Shown: piece after piece, positions 36,303-44,189 of the stretch
Layout: each line of letters starts with the position of its first letter
Numbering within the stretch: position 1 is the first letter of the stretch
Assembly (NCBI GenBank): GCA_030825115.1
Contig: JAPJQL010000002.1
Location: 124,001-188,000 of the forward strand
DNA length: 64,000 nucleotides
Direction: 5' to 3'
DNA from: Lachnospiraceae bacterium
GTDB lineage: Bacteria > Bacillota > Clostridia > Lachnospirales > Lachnospiraceae
Notes under the pieces: generated by a model
The model's input: only the letters and a program-made list of their open reading frames with translations
Databases searched by the model: none
Told to the model about the DNA's origin: nothing
Position numbers and translations under genes: made by a program

Positions 36303-36741
36303 TTACTTTTTCACATATAAGCGTGATCTGCGCTCCCCCTGTTCTCCCAGCATACCCTCCTGAACCATCTGCTTCAATACCCTTTTTGTCGTGGATTCAG
36401 CCAGACCCAACAACTCTCTTGCTTCTTTATTGGATATGCTTCCTTTCTGCTGTACATACATCATAATTAATTGCTGTCTTTCTACTATTATCGGCTTTTT
36501 TTATCAGCTTTTTATCGGCTTTTTTTATCGGCTTTTTATCGGCTTTCCGGTAGAGATTCACCCGAAATGTATCCCCGATTTCTAAAAATTCAGGCTCTGG
36601 CAATTCATACTCTTCCGCCCTTTTTAATATTCTTCGGATTCCGGTCCCCCACTCCTCAATCAACTCCATCCTGCTGAATACTTCCGCAATCGCCCGATTC
36701 CGAATTTTAGACCGCCCGCTCATAGCTTCCTCCAAAGTCAC
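36303..36741 (-). pseudogene. Remnant of an AlbA_2-type ATP-binding/transcriptional regulator, truncated and frameshifted
   Basis: The first frame (36741 down to 36427) encodes the C-terminal core of AlbA_2/RecG-like ATP-binding proteins: LEEAMSGRSKIRNRAIAEVFSRM, EEWGTGIRRIL, and FRVNLYRK. It then runs into lysine-rich repeats. A second frame resumes just after the repeats and gives the expected winged-helix tail (RQQLIMMYVQQKGSISNKEA, then RELLGLAESTTKRVLKQMV), ending at 36303. So one frameshift separates two halves of a recognisable domain pair. The N-terminal AlbA_2 domain is absent; the gene now abuts the macA-like stop codon, sharing the bases GTGA. Confidence 0.75.
36489..36547. repeat. 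Tandem TATCGGCTTTTT-type repeats at a frameshift
   Basis: Five units alternate between 13 and 11 bases (TATCGGCTTTTTT, TATCAGCTTTT, TATCGGCTTTTTT, TATCGGCTTTT, TATCGGCTTTCC), giving a 24-base period that encodes KADKKPIK/KADKKLIK on the minus strand. The A/T runs are prone to slippage, and the reading frame changes immediately after them. Confidence 0.75.
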
Positions 36742-37940
36742 TCCGCCACAACCCGTCTCCCATCCTTCACCCCGCTCTCATAAGGCTCCGTCACAATCAA
36801 ATCCCCCTCCAAAATCCCGGACACGACTTCCACCCGCCCGTCTTCCGCCATTCCGGTAATGACCTGAACCTCCACTGCCTTCCCATTCTGAATCACATAC
36901 ACGATACGTTCCTTCCCATTCGGCACAATCGCGGCCGCCGGGACCGTCAATACCTGCTCCGCTTTTACAAACCCAAACGTCGCAGCTACTTCCTGACCTG
37001 CCCCCAGCCGCTCCGGCATCTCCTCCGGAATCAGCTCCACCCGGCACCTGCTCTCTTCTATCCCTGTGGACGAAAGAGCCTTCTCCGCTGTCCGGGATAT
37101 AAATGTCACCTCGGCGCTCGAGCAGCTCCCGTCCGGATAGACCAGTTCCGCTTCCATCCCGCTCTCCAAAAATGCGGCATCCTCCGTCAGAACCGATGCC
37201 ACAACCTTCATCTCACCCATGGAATACACCTTTGCCACAGGCTGGTTCTGCGTAAGATATGCCCCTTCCTGCACATAGATCTCCCATACCACGCCATCGT
37301 AAGGCATCGATACAGCCCCCGGGCTTACCACTCCCGCCAGTGCCGTAAGCTGCCGTTCCAGAGAAGCAATCTGCTCCTGATACATCCCTTTCCGTCTCTC
37401 CGAAAGATTTTCCCGCGCCTGTACATACTGCTGATATGCCACTTCCCGCTCATTTTTCAGGATTTCCAGTTCTATCTGCGCCAAATCTCCGCCGGACGCC
37501 AACACCTTGCCGCTGTCATAGTTTCTCTGTGCCAGCAGATATTGGCTCTCGGCCGAGGCAAAGGCAGACTGTGCCTCACCATGTTCCCCATACATCCGCT
37601 CATATTCCCTGCGGGCCGCATTCCGTTGCTGCCGGATCTGCTCCATCTGAAGGTCCATGTTTATTTCCTGAGAGGCATCTGTCTTCAGCAGGATCTGCCC
37701 TGCCTCCACCTCCATGCCGGCCTGAAAGAGAATCTCCTTTACAGTACCTGCCGCTGGAGCAATGAGCACCGTGCTGTTCACCGGCCTCACCTCTGACTGG
37801 ACGGTAAAGCTCCGCTCAAGATTCCCCCTGACTGCCGTTTCAGTCTGAACAGGAAGAGGGCTCATCAAGGAAACTCCCCACACCGCCAAACCCGACAGCA
37901 CAATTATCACAGCCACGATCCACTTATACTTTTTCTTCAT
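36738..37940 (-). CDS. MacA/HlyD-type efflux adaptor
   Basis: 400 residues from ATG 37940 (GGGGTG eight bases before); a GTG three codons earlier is possible. It has one N-terminal membrane segment (about 7-27), then a lipoyl-like half (VLIAPAAGTVKEILFQAGMEVEAGQILLKTD), a long coiled-coil hairpin (about 95-200), the second half (VSMPYDGVVWEIYVQEGAYL) and a C-terminal beta-barrel/MP domain (KEEQ-like AEQVLTVPAAAIVPNGKERIVYV). Such proteins in Gram-positives work with MacB-like ABC exporters. It lies ten bases after the fused ABC gene in a TetR-controlled operon. It probably exports a peptide, lipid or drug. Confidence 0.88.
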   Translation of the reverse strand: MKKKYKWIVAVIIVLSGLAVWGVSLMSPLPVQTETAVRGNLERSFTVQSEVRPVNSTVLIAPAAGTVKEILFQAGMEVEAGQILLKTDASQEINMDLQMEQIRQQRNAARREYERMYGEHGEAQSAFASAESQYLLAQRNYDSGKVLASGGDLAQIELEILKNEREVAYQQYVQARENLSERRKGMYQEQIASLERQLTALAGVVSPGAVSMPYDGVVWEIYVQEGAYLTQNQPVAKVYSMGEMKVVASVLTEDAAFLESGMEAELVYPDGSCSSAEVTFISRTAEKALSSTGIEESRCRVELIPEEMPERLGAGQEVAATFGFVKAEQVLTVPAAAIVPNGKERIVYVIQNGKAVEVQVITGMAEDGRVEVVSGILEGDLIVTEPYESGVKDGRRVVAE

Positions 37941-37951
37941 CCCTTTCACCC

Positions 37952-40900
37952 CTATTCCCGCTCCCTCAGAAACTCCACAGGAGATATTTTACGCAGCTTG
38001 CGCAGCATGACCGCAGATCCAAGCCATACCGACACGCCAATCAGCACGGCCGCCCCGAGAACCGCTTTCCCACTTAGCATATCAGGAAGTGTATACATAT
38101 CGCCGGACATACTGTCCGTGATCAACCTGCTGACCCCCATCGCCAGTGGAATTCCAATCACTACCGAACCTGCCGCCAGGATCCACTGGCTTACCGACAG
38201 CACATCCAGGCACTCCCGGCTGTTCATCCCAAGCTGCATCAGTGTGGCCAGCTCCCGCTTCATCTCTTCAAACCGAATCATAGAACTGACACAGACCACC
38301 GCAAATCCGGTCCCCACGCCAATCAAAGACATCGACAGCAAAATTCCGCTCATGCTTCCCATCACCGCCTGATACTGCAAAAGCCTCTCCTTCCGGCTCT
38401 GGATCAAAGACACTTCTCCTTTTCCCTCCAGCTTCTGACGCAGCTCCAAAAAACCTTCTTCCGGAATCCTGATATAAACCCCATTCCACACATTCCGGTA
38501 GCTGCTTACTCCCGCCGCTCCATCATAGGACATATACGCCGTACTGCCAATATATTGGGCTACGATATCCGTCACCGTCACACAGGTCTCTTTCTTTTCA
38601 GGATACGTCACCCGCACTTCCACCGCATCCCCCCGGGATACGCCCAGCGTCTTTGCCATATGCTCCGTCAGCACAATTCCAGCCCCATTCACCGAAACGG
38701 GAGTTCCATCGGCACGGTACATAAAAAGCATGGAAGAGTCTTTTTGGATGGCCTGCACCGTACAGTCCATCTTCCCGCCGCTTCCCGCCAGCGTCACCGG
38801 AAATTCCATGACGCCTTCCGCCTCCGACAGCATGGGATGCCTTACTGCCTCCAAAGCATCCTGCGGCCGCACCGGCCGTTCAAAATAGACCATGGCATCC
38901 TGACGCTGGGTCTTCTCCCAATAATCAAACACAAACACGTCAAACATTGTATTCATCGATACCAGCGTCGCCGTCAGCATATAGGCGATGGACATACCCG
39001 CCAGCGAAAATGCGGTCCGCTTGCGGTTCCTGGACAGGCTCCTCACTGCCATCACCCCGGGAACTGTAAGCAGCTGCATAAAGCCCGGTATCTTTTCAAG
39101 CACTGACCGCCTGGCCGCCCCCGGCGCTGCCGGGCGCAATGCCCTCGCCGGTTCCATCTTCCCCGCATTTCCAGCAATCACCCAGGAGATGCAGCCGCAG
39201 AATACCGCAGAACCCGCCGTTCCGATCAGCAGATAACGCGTATCAAGCGGCGTCGTAACCGAAGGCAGGCTAAAATACACCCGGTAAAAATCTGCCATTG
39301 AACCTGACGACAGATAGCCGGAAACAGTCCCAAGCAGTCCGCCCACAGCCCCCACAACCGCCCCATAGCCCATATAATGCAGACGGATGCACCAGTCAGG
39401 AACCCCCAGCGCCTTCAACGTTCCAATCTGGGTACGCTGCTGTTCCACCATCCGGCTCAAGGTGATTGCCAGGACGACTCCGGCAACCGTTAAAAACAGG
39501 ATGGGAATCACCCCTGCCATTCTCTCCAGCTGCTTGATTTCCTCCCCAATCATTGCCACGCCCATCTGGTCATCACTTTCATAGCTCCCAGTCAGCCCAT
39601 ACGGCTCCATCACCTGCTCAATCCGATCCTTCACATCACCCCAGGCCGTCCCCGTATCCAGACGGATCAAAAAGCTGTTGGCGCTGTTCTCCCTGCCGGA
39701 CAGCCACGATGCCGTCTGATAGGAGGTAAACGCCGCATCATAGGAGGCCGGGTCCGGAAACAGTTCATTCATATCCCGGATCATGTAGATGTTCTCCGGC
39801 GTAATCCCGACTCCCACGACCTCCATGGAAACCCGTTTTCCCCCGGCAACCACATCCACCGTATCTCCCGGTCTGAGTTTCCGGGCTTTTGCCATGTTTT
39901 CACCGATGATCAGCTCTGCTTTCCCCGGCTCCGGCATCGTCCCCTGCGACAGAACCGGACGGTTCATCTGCCCATCCTCCCAGGATACCAGATGAAACTC
40001 TGCCCCACCGCCAATCTCCTCTCCCTTAATCCCTACAATCTGGACGTCCCGGACCAGACGGCTCTCGGCATCTGCAATCCCTTCCAGGGCACGGAGCCGG
40101 TTTATGGCTGAACGGTCCGTATATACCGTATCAACAAATCCGTCACAAAAATCCGACTGCCGGAAAAACAGCTGCTTTGCCAGGGTCAGGTTATCATAAC
40201 AAAGTTCCAGCACGCTATATCCCCACAGCCCCATCATCATCACCAGAATGCACAGAACATAGGTCATGATGGCCGACCTGATATCTCTTATCATTTTTCG
40301 AAACAGCAATCCAGCCATAAGCCCCCCTATCTCTATTACCAGTCCAGCTCCGCAGCCCTGCACGGATGCGCATTCACCGTGATATCCATCCACAAGTCTT
40401 CCATCCTTCATATGGAATACCCGGTCCGCTACCTTTGCCATCTCGGCATTATGAGTGATCGTAATGACCGGGCAGCCCACCGACTCCCTGACATCCAGCA
40501 AAAGCTGCACGATGCCGATGCTGTTCACACTGTCAAGCGCCCCTGTCGGCTCATCACAGAGCAGCAGGCCCGGACGTTTCACCACCGCCCTGGCTACAGA
40601 TACCCGCTGCTGCTCCCCACCGGATAGCTGGGACGGAAAATGCCGCTCCCTTCCAAGAAGCCCCACCAGAGAAAGAGCCTTCCCCGTATCCATCGGCTCC
40701 CTGACAAGCGTCGCCGCCAACTCCACATTCTCCCATGCCGTCAGGGATGGAATCAGATTAAAGAACTGAAACACGAACCCCACCACATGTCTCCTGTAAT
40801 CTGCCAATTGATCCGGCGTACTGCCTGTAATCTCACGCTTCTGATACCAGAGTTCCCCCGCCGTAGGCTGATCCATCCCTCCAATCACGTTGAGCAAGGT

Positions 40901-41047
40901 GGATTTGCCGGACCCGGAAGGTCCCAATACCACGATGAACTCCCTTTCTTTTATTTCAAAAGAGACATCCTTAAGCGCGTCTACCGCCACGCCGCTTCCC
41001 TCGTATCTCATACACAGTTTTTCACCGCGAATCACCGTTTTTTTCAT
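37952..41047 (-). CDS. Fused ABC ATPase and FtsX-type permease (MacB-like exporter)
   Basis: 1031 residues from ATG 41047 (GGGGGA upstream), eleven bases after the tetR stop. Residues 1-225 are a full ABC ATPase: Walker A GPSGSGKST (42-50), signature LSGGEQQR (141-148), Walker B LLLCDEP (161-167), H-loop ITHN (197-200). The remainder is a large MacB/FtsX-type permease: a membrane segment at about 250, an extracytoplasmic domain, three more segments around 510-620, a second copy of the arrangement from about 670, and a final set near 920-1020. In most Firmicutes ATPase and permease are separate genes; E. coli MacB is fused but has a single short permease domain (four segments), so this larger fusion is unusual. 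It works with the MacA-like adaptor downstream. Confidence 0.9.
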   Translation of the reverse strand: MKKTVIRGEKLCMRYEGSGVAVDALKDVSFEIKEREFIVVLGPSGSGKSTLLNVIGGMDQPTAGELWYQKREITGSTPDQLADYRRHVVGFVFQFFNLIPSLTAWENVELAATLVREPMDTGKALSLVGLLGRERHFPSQLSGGEQQRVSVARAVVKRPGLLLCDEPTGALDSVNSIGIVQLLLDVRESVGCPVITITHNAEMAKVADRVFHMKDGRLVDGYHGECASVQGCGAGLVIEIGGLMAGLLFRKMIRDIRSAIMTYVLCILVMMMGLWGYSVLELCYDNLTLAKQLFFRQSDFCDGFVDTVYTDRSAINRLRALEGIADAESRLVRDVQIVGIKGEEIGGGAEFHLVSWEDGQMNRPVLSQGTMPEPGKAELIIGENMAKARKLRPGDTVDVVAGGKRVSMEVVGVGITPENIYMIRDMNELFPDPASYDAAFTSYQTASWLSGRENSANSFLIRLDTGTAWGDVKDRIEQVMEPYGLTGSYESDDQMGVAMIGEEIKQLERMAGVIPILFLTVAGVVLAITLSRMVEQQRTQIGTLKALGVPDWCIRLHYMGYGAVVGAVGGLLGTVSGYLSSGSMADFYRVYFSLPSVTTPLDTRYLLIGTAGSAVFCGCISWVIAGNAGKMEPARALRPAAPGAARRSVLEKIPGFMQLLTVPGVMAVRSLSRNRKRTAFSLAGMSIAYMLTATLVSMNTMFDVFVFDYWEKTQRQDAMVYFERPVRPQDALEAVRHPMLSEAEGVMEFPVTLAGSGGKMDCTVQAIQKDSSMLFMYRADGTPVSVNGAGIVLTEHMAKTLGVSRGDAVEVRVTYPEKKETCVTVTDIVAQYIGSTAYMSYDGAAGVSSYRNVWNGVYIRIPEEGFLELRQKLEGKGEVSLIQSRKERLLQYQAVMGSMSGILLSMSLIGVGTGFAVVCVSSMIRFEEMKRELATLMQLGMNSRECLDVLSVSQWILAAGSVVIGIPLAMGVSRLITDSMSGDMYTLPDMLSGKAVLGAAVLIGVSVWLGSAVMLRKLRKISPVEFLRERE

Positions 41048-41058
41048 TTGATCCCCCG

Positions 41059-41691
41059 TCAAGACTCATCATCCAGAAACTCCGGCCGATAAGCGATCCG
41101 TTTCATCCGTTTCTCCCACCGGTAATATACATCCATCAAATCTTCCATCACAAGAGGCTTTCCCATCCGTTGGCGGCTGTGGATGTATCCATCCGTCATC
41201 CAGGTCAGCATATCAAAGATTTCCCTGGGGGACACATCTTTCCTGAATTTGCTGCAATCCACATTTTTAAAATATGCTTCGAACGCTCCCGAGGTGGCGT
41301 TGATCACCGTCTGGCTCAGATCCATCGTCGCCGTCTCACGGTCTGCATAAAAACAGCGGACCACAAATTCGGTAAGATAGGGATTTTGCTCTAAAATCTT
41401 TATTTTCTCAAGCGCCGCGAACTCCACCAGTTCAAAGAAATCTGTAATGGTCCGAAACCGCTCATTCATCACCTGTTCCATGATCAATTTCCCGCAATAT
41501 TCATACAGATAACGGAAGAGACTCTTTTTATTCTTGAAATAATAAAACAGCAGCCCTTTGGATATCCCCGCTTTCCGGGCAATCTCATCTGTTACGGCAT
41601 GTTTGTAATCATTCTGTGAAAATACCTCCAGAGCCGCATTGATGATTCGCATCTGCTTCTCCTGGGGCAGTTCATAAAATTGTTTATTCAA
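41059..41691 (-). CDS. TetR/AcrR-family regulator
   Basis: 210 residues. Start TTG at 41689-41691, with GAGAGG seven bases upstream and the DNA-binding fold right behind: RIINAALEVFSQNDYKHAVTDEIARKAGISKGLLFYYFKNKKSLF. The C-terminal ligand domain is typical in size. It is first gene of the operon with the ABC exporter and adaptor, and it has the palindrome TTGACC-N5-GGTCAA at 41718-41734 just upstream, so it probably represses itself and the exporter until a ligand binds. Confidence 0.93.
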   Translation of the reverse strand: MNKQFYELPQEKQMRIINAALEVFSQNDYKHAVTDEIARKAGISKGLLFYYFKNKKSLFRYLYEYCGKLIMEQVMNERFRTITDFFELVEFAALEKIKILEQNPYLTEFVVRCFYADRETATMDLSQTVINATSGAFEAYFKNVDCSKFRKDVSPREIFDMLTWMTDGYIHSRQRMGKPLVMEDLMDVYYRWEKRMKRIAYRPEFLDDES

Positions 41692-41717
41692 CTAAAATCC
41701 TCTCCCTCTGCGCTGTT

Positions 41718-41755
41718 TTGACCAATCCGGTCAATTTCATTGTATAACATTGACC
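41718..41755. promoter_or_regulatory. TetR-type operator upstream of the efflux operon
   Basis: TTGACC (41718-41723) and GGTCAA (41729-41734) form a 17-bp palindrome. A third copy TTGACC lies at 41750-41755, so a second, wider inverted pair (41729-41755) encloses a TATACA -10-like element on the minus strand. It lies 27-64 bases before the tetR start. Occupancy would block the promoter. Confidence 0.6.
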
Positions 41756-41791
41756 AGAATTTACAACCCCCCTTTTATTATTTTGCCCTAT

Positions 41792-41854
41792 AAAAAAGAC
41801 AGAAACAAATTTTCCTTTGTGCAAGCACAATGTAAATTTGTTCCTGTCTTTTTT
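41792..41854. terminator. 63-base long hairpin, bidirectional terminator
   Basis: Two arms of about 30 bases are near-perfect inverted copies (AAAAAAGACAG-N-AACAAATTT...TTGTGC) around a two-base loop AA. Runs of six A and six T at the ends suit termination on either strand. It separates the ZorB-like gene from the tetR promoter. The long arms also recall a small mobile inverted-repeat element. Confidence 0.65.
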
Positions 41855-41880
41855 CGCACGGATCATTGCCTGCGTAAACG

Positions 41881-42789
41881 CTACTCCTCCGCCAAGATAT
41901 CCGCAATCTTCCGTATCATCTCATCTTCCTTAAGCCTGAACTTGATCTCCACGCGGCGCGACGCCTCCATATTGACCCCCAGCCCCGGTCCCAGGTGAAT
42001 CGGGCTGCTGAACGACCTCCCATTTACCGTAAGGAGCTTCTGCAGCTGTGATATTTTTTCCTTGCTAAGCCCATTCTCAGGATTCATGCAAAACTGCGCT
42101 ACGGAACTGGCCCTTTCATAGGAAAGCACCATATTGCTCTCATAGCTGCCGATCGTATCTGTATGCCCCTCTATGATGATCTCTGCCACATAGCTCCTGT
42201 AGCTGTCCTGCAAAAGCACCCCTAGATACATCGGGATAATTTCTTTTAATGTATCTTTACTGCTGTTCGTCAGAGTAGAGCTGTTATACGCAAACAGTAC
42301 ATCCGAAGAAAACGTGATGGAGCCTGTCTGTGCATCCACCTTCATGCTGGAGTTATTGAATTTGGACTGTAGCTCCCCTATGATATCCGTCCGGATTCCC
42401 ACGATATCCTGCAGCTCGCTTTTTGTTGCGGCCAGCTCTGCCCGGGCATTGTCAATCTCCAGATGGGCGGCTTCCAGCTCTTCCTGGGTCATCGCCGCCC
42501 TGTTCGACTCTTCCTTAAGTTTTTCCAGCGATGCGGCAAGCTCTTTATTGGATTTTTCAATCTCAAGGCGGTAATTTTCCAGGTCCGCGCGGGCCAGGTC
42601 AAGGTTTTCCTGGGCAGCATTGAGATCCTGTCTGGTCCGGTCCAAATCTGTCGTCTTCTGTCTGTAGATGGCAAGCGTTATGGCTATGATTAAAATAAAG
42701 ATCAGCAGCAGCGCCGCCATCATATCCGAGTACGACTGCCAGAAGCTGTGTTCTGAAAAAGCCGCCCGTTCCCTGTGTTTATTTTTCAT
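41881..42789 (-). CDS. MotB/OmpA-like stator partner (ZorB-like)
   Basis: 302 residues from ATG 42789, with GAGGT six bases before. Order: short cytoplasmic tail; a single membrane segment (about 22-43) that opens with Asp22 in QSYSDMMAALLLIF, the proton-carrying aspartate of MotB, ExbD and ZorB; a coiled coil (about 44-140); and an OmpA peptidoglycan-binding domain (about 150-290) with EGHTDT (207-212) and the NxxLSxxRA motif (219-227). It would anchor a proton-driven motor to the cell wall. It is paired with the MotA-like gene upstream, 37 bases away. It differs from flagellar MotB in its long coiled coil. There are no flagellar genes nearby. Confidence 0.85.
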   Translation of the reverse strand: MKNKHRERAAFSEHSFWQSYSDMMAALLLIFILIIAITLAIYRQKTTDLDRTRQDLNAAQENLDLARADLENYRLEIEKSNKELAASLEKLKEESNRAAMTQEELEAAHLEIDNARAELAATKSELQDIVGIRTDIIGELQSKFNNSSMKVDAQTGSITFSSDVLFAYNSSTLTNSSKDTLKEIIPMYLGVLLQDSYRSYVAEIIIEGHTDTIGSYESNMVLSYERASSVAQFCMNPENGLSKEKISQLQKLLTVNGRSFSSPIHLGPGLGVNMEASRRVEIKFRLKEDEMIRKIADILAEE

Positions 42790-42826
42790 ATGTAACCTCA
42801 TTTCCGCAAAACGCTCCGGTTTCCCT

Positions 42827-43990
42827 TCATTCGCTCCGGTCTGATTCCTTCATCTGCCGGAAGGTATAGAGCTGGTTGCTGATTTCTTCGTCCAGGCTTT
42901 TACAAGTGTCCGCAAGGATTGCCCGCTGCTGCTTCAGCTCTTCTGCAAACTGATCCTGTCTGGACGTTATCTGTTCCAGCCCCTCCAAAAGCGTCTGATT
43001 AGCAAACAACAGCTTCTGGGCGGCATCTTCCATGCCGCGGCAGTTGGCAGTGCTGATCTGCTGGGACTCCACCACCTTCTGCATCGACCAGCCCAGCTTC
43101 TCAAAATCCGCCCCCAGGCTTCCGGTCAGCTCATCCGTAAACTGCTTTACCATCCGTTCCACACCCATAACCTGCTCGGAAGCGCTCCCCTTCAACAGTT
43201 CCACAACTGCCTTCATGGAATTCGCCATATTGGCCTGATAGATCAGCATCGCCGCGCTGTTTTCATCTACACTCGACACCTGCGGCATCACGCACTCCCT
43301 GAAAACTGCATGGAACTGCGACAGTTTCTCATACGCATCCGCCATCAGCGCGCGGTAAACCACATTAAAAATCAGGGAAAAGAAGATACCATACACCGAA
43401 GTATGGAATGCCACCTTCATGCCCTCCAGCAGAGGTCCCACATTATCCGATATCGTATAAATGTCATTTCCATTGAAAGAATTCAGCCCAAGGGAAAGTC
43501 CGATGAACGTGCCAAGGATACCAAGACCAGTCAGCGTCCCTGCAATCCCGCTGTTAAAATGAGTCATCCCAACCTGGTCGAGCAGATCCTCATTGATATA
43601 CTCCTCAAGCTCACAGCTATTCGTCAGGCGTCCCTTTTTCTCATAGCCTTTCATGCGGGTCCGGTATCTGTCAAACGCCTCCTCAAGGACGGGATTGTCA
43701 AATACTTTCTTTCTGTCCCGGTATTCTTCCCACAGGCAGCCTCCTTTTATGGAATACTCCTTCTGCATCAGCTCCGCCGCCTTTGCCAGCACTCCGGTGC
43801 AGGCATTGAGCCGGCTAAAACTTATAAAAGATATCACGAACAGGACACCGATCACCAGCAGGAACAGGGCATTGATCATCACATTGCTCCAGGACAGGAC
43901 GTCCCCCGTAAACACCCCGTTGATATACAGAATAAACACCGCCATGATCAGGTAAAGAGGGGAAAGCACATAATATAACTTATTTTTCAT
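42827..43990 (-). CDS. MotA/TolQ/ExbB-family proton channel (ZorA-like)
   Basis: 387 residues from ATG 43990 (GGAG six bases upstream). Four membrane segments: about 7-25, 38-58, 147-169 and 193-214. The third is the family signature SGIAGTLTGLGILGTFIGLSLGL. The 170-residue cytoplasmic tail is helical and coiled-coil-like (about 255-385). ZorA of Zorya has this plan with a much longer tail. Together with the MotB/OmpA-like neighbour it should form a proton-driven stator complex. No ZorC, ZorD or ZorE lies in the window, so the cargo or effector is unknown. Confidence 0.83.
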   Translation of the reverse strand: MKNKLYYVLSPLYLIMAVFILYINGVFTGDVLSWSNVMINALFLLVIGVLFVISFISFSRLNACTGVLAKAAELMQKEYSIKGGCLWEEYRDRKKVFDNPVLEEAFDRYRTRMKGYEKKGRLTNSCELEEYINEDLLDQVGMTHFNSGIAGTLTGLGILGTFIGLSLGLNSFNGNDIYTISDNVGPLLEGMKVAFHTSVYGIFFSLIFNVVYRALMADAYEKLSQFHAVFRECVMPQVSSVDENSAAMLIYQANMANSMKAVVELLKGSASEQVMGVERMVKQFTDELTGSLGADFEKLGWSMQKVVESQQISTANCRGMEDAAQKLLFANQTLLEGLEQITSRQDQFAEELKQQRAILADTCKSLDEEISNQLYTFRQMKESDRSE

Positions 43991-44139
43991 CACTCACTCC
44001 GTTTCCGTGCATCTTGCAGACCTGGTAAATCAGCCCGCACCGCACCTGTTTTTCTGCTTTTTCTGTCATAACACTACACTATCACAAAGATCGGGCTATC
44101 ACAATACAGCGGCGGGAATCTTAATTAAAATGTAAGCAT

Positions 44140-44180
44140 AAAAAAACAGAGGACTCTCCACGGTACCGTAAAGATATCCT
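44140..44180 (-). terminator. Terminator of the oligogalacturonate lyase gene
   Basis: On the minus strand an imperfect stem, GAGGA...TCCTC around the palindrome ACGGTACCGT, is followed by seven T. It lies just after the stop at 44190. Confidence 0.65.
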
Positions 44181-44189
44181 CCATTCATA

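Noticed and set aside
41881..43990. A complete Zorya defence system
   Set aside because: Only the ZorA/ZorB-like pair is present; no ZorC, ZorD or ZorE in the 64 kb.
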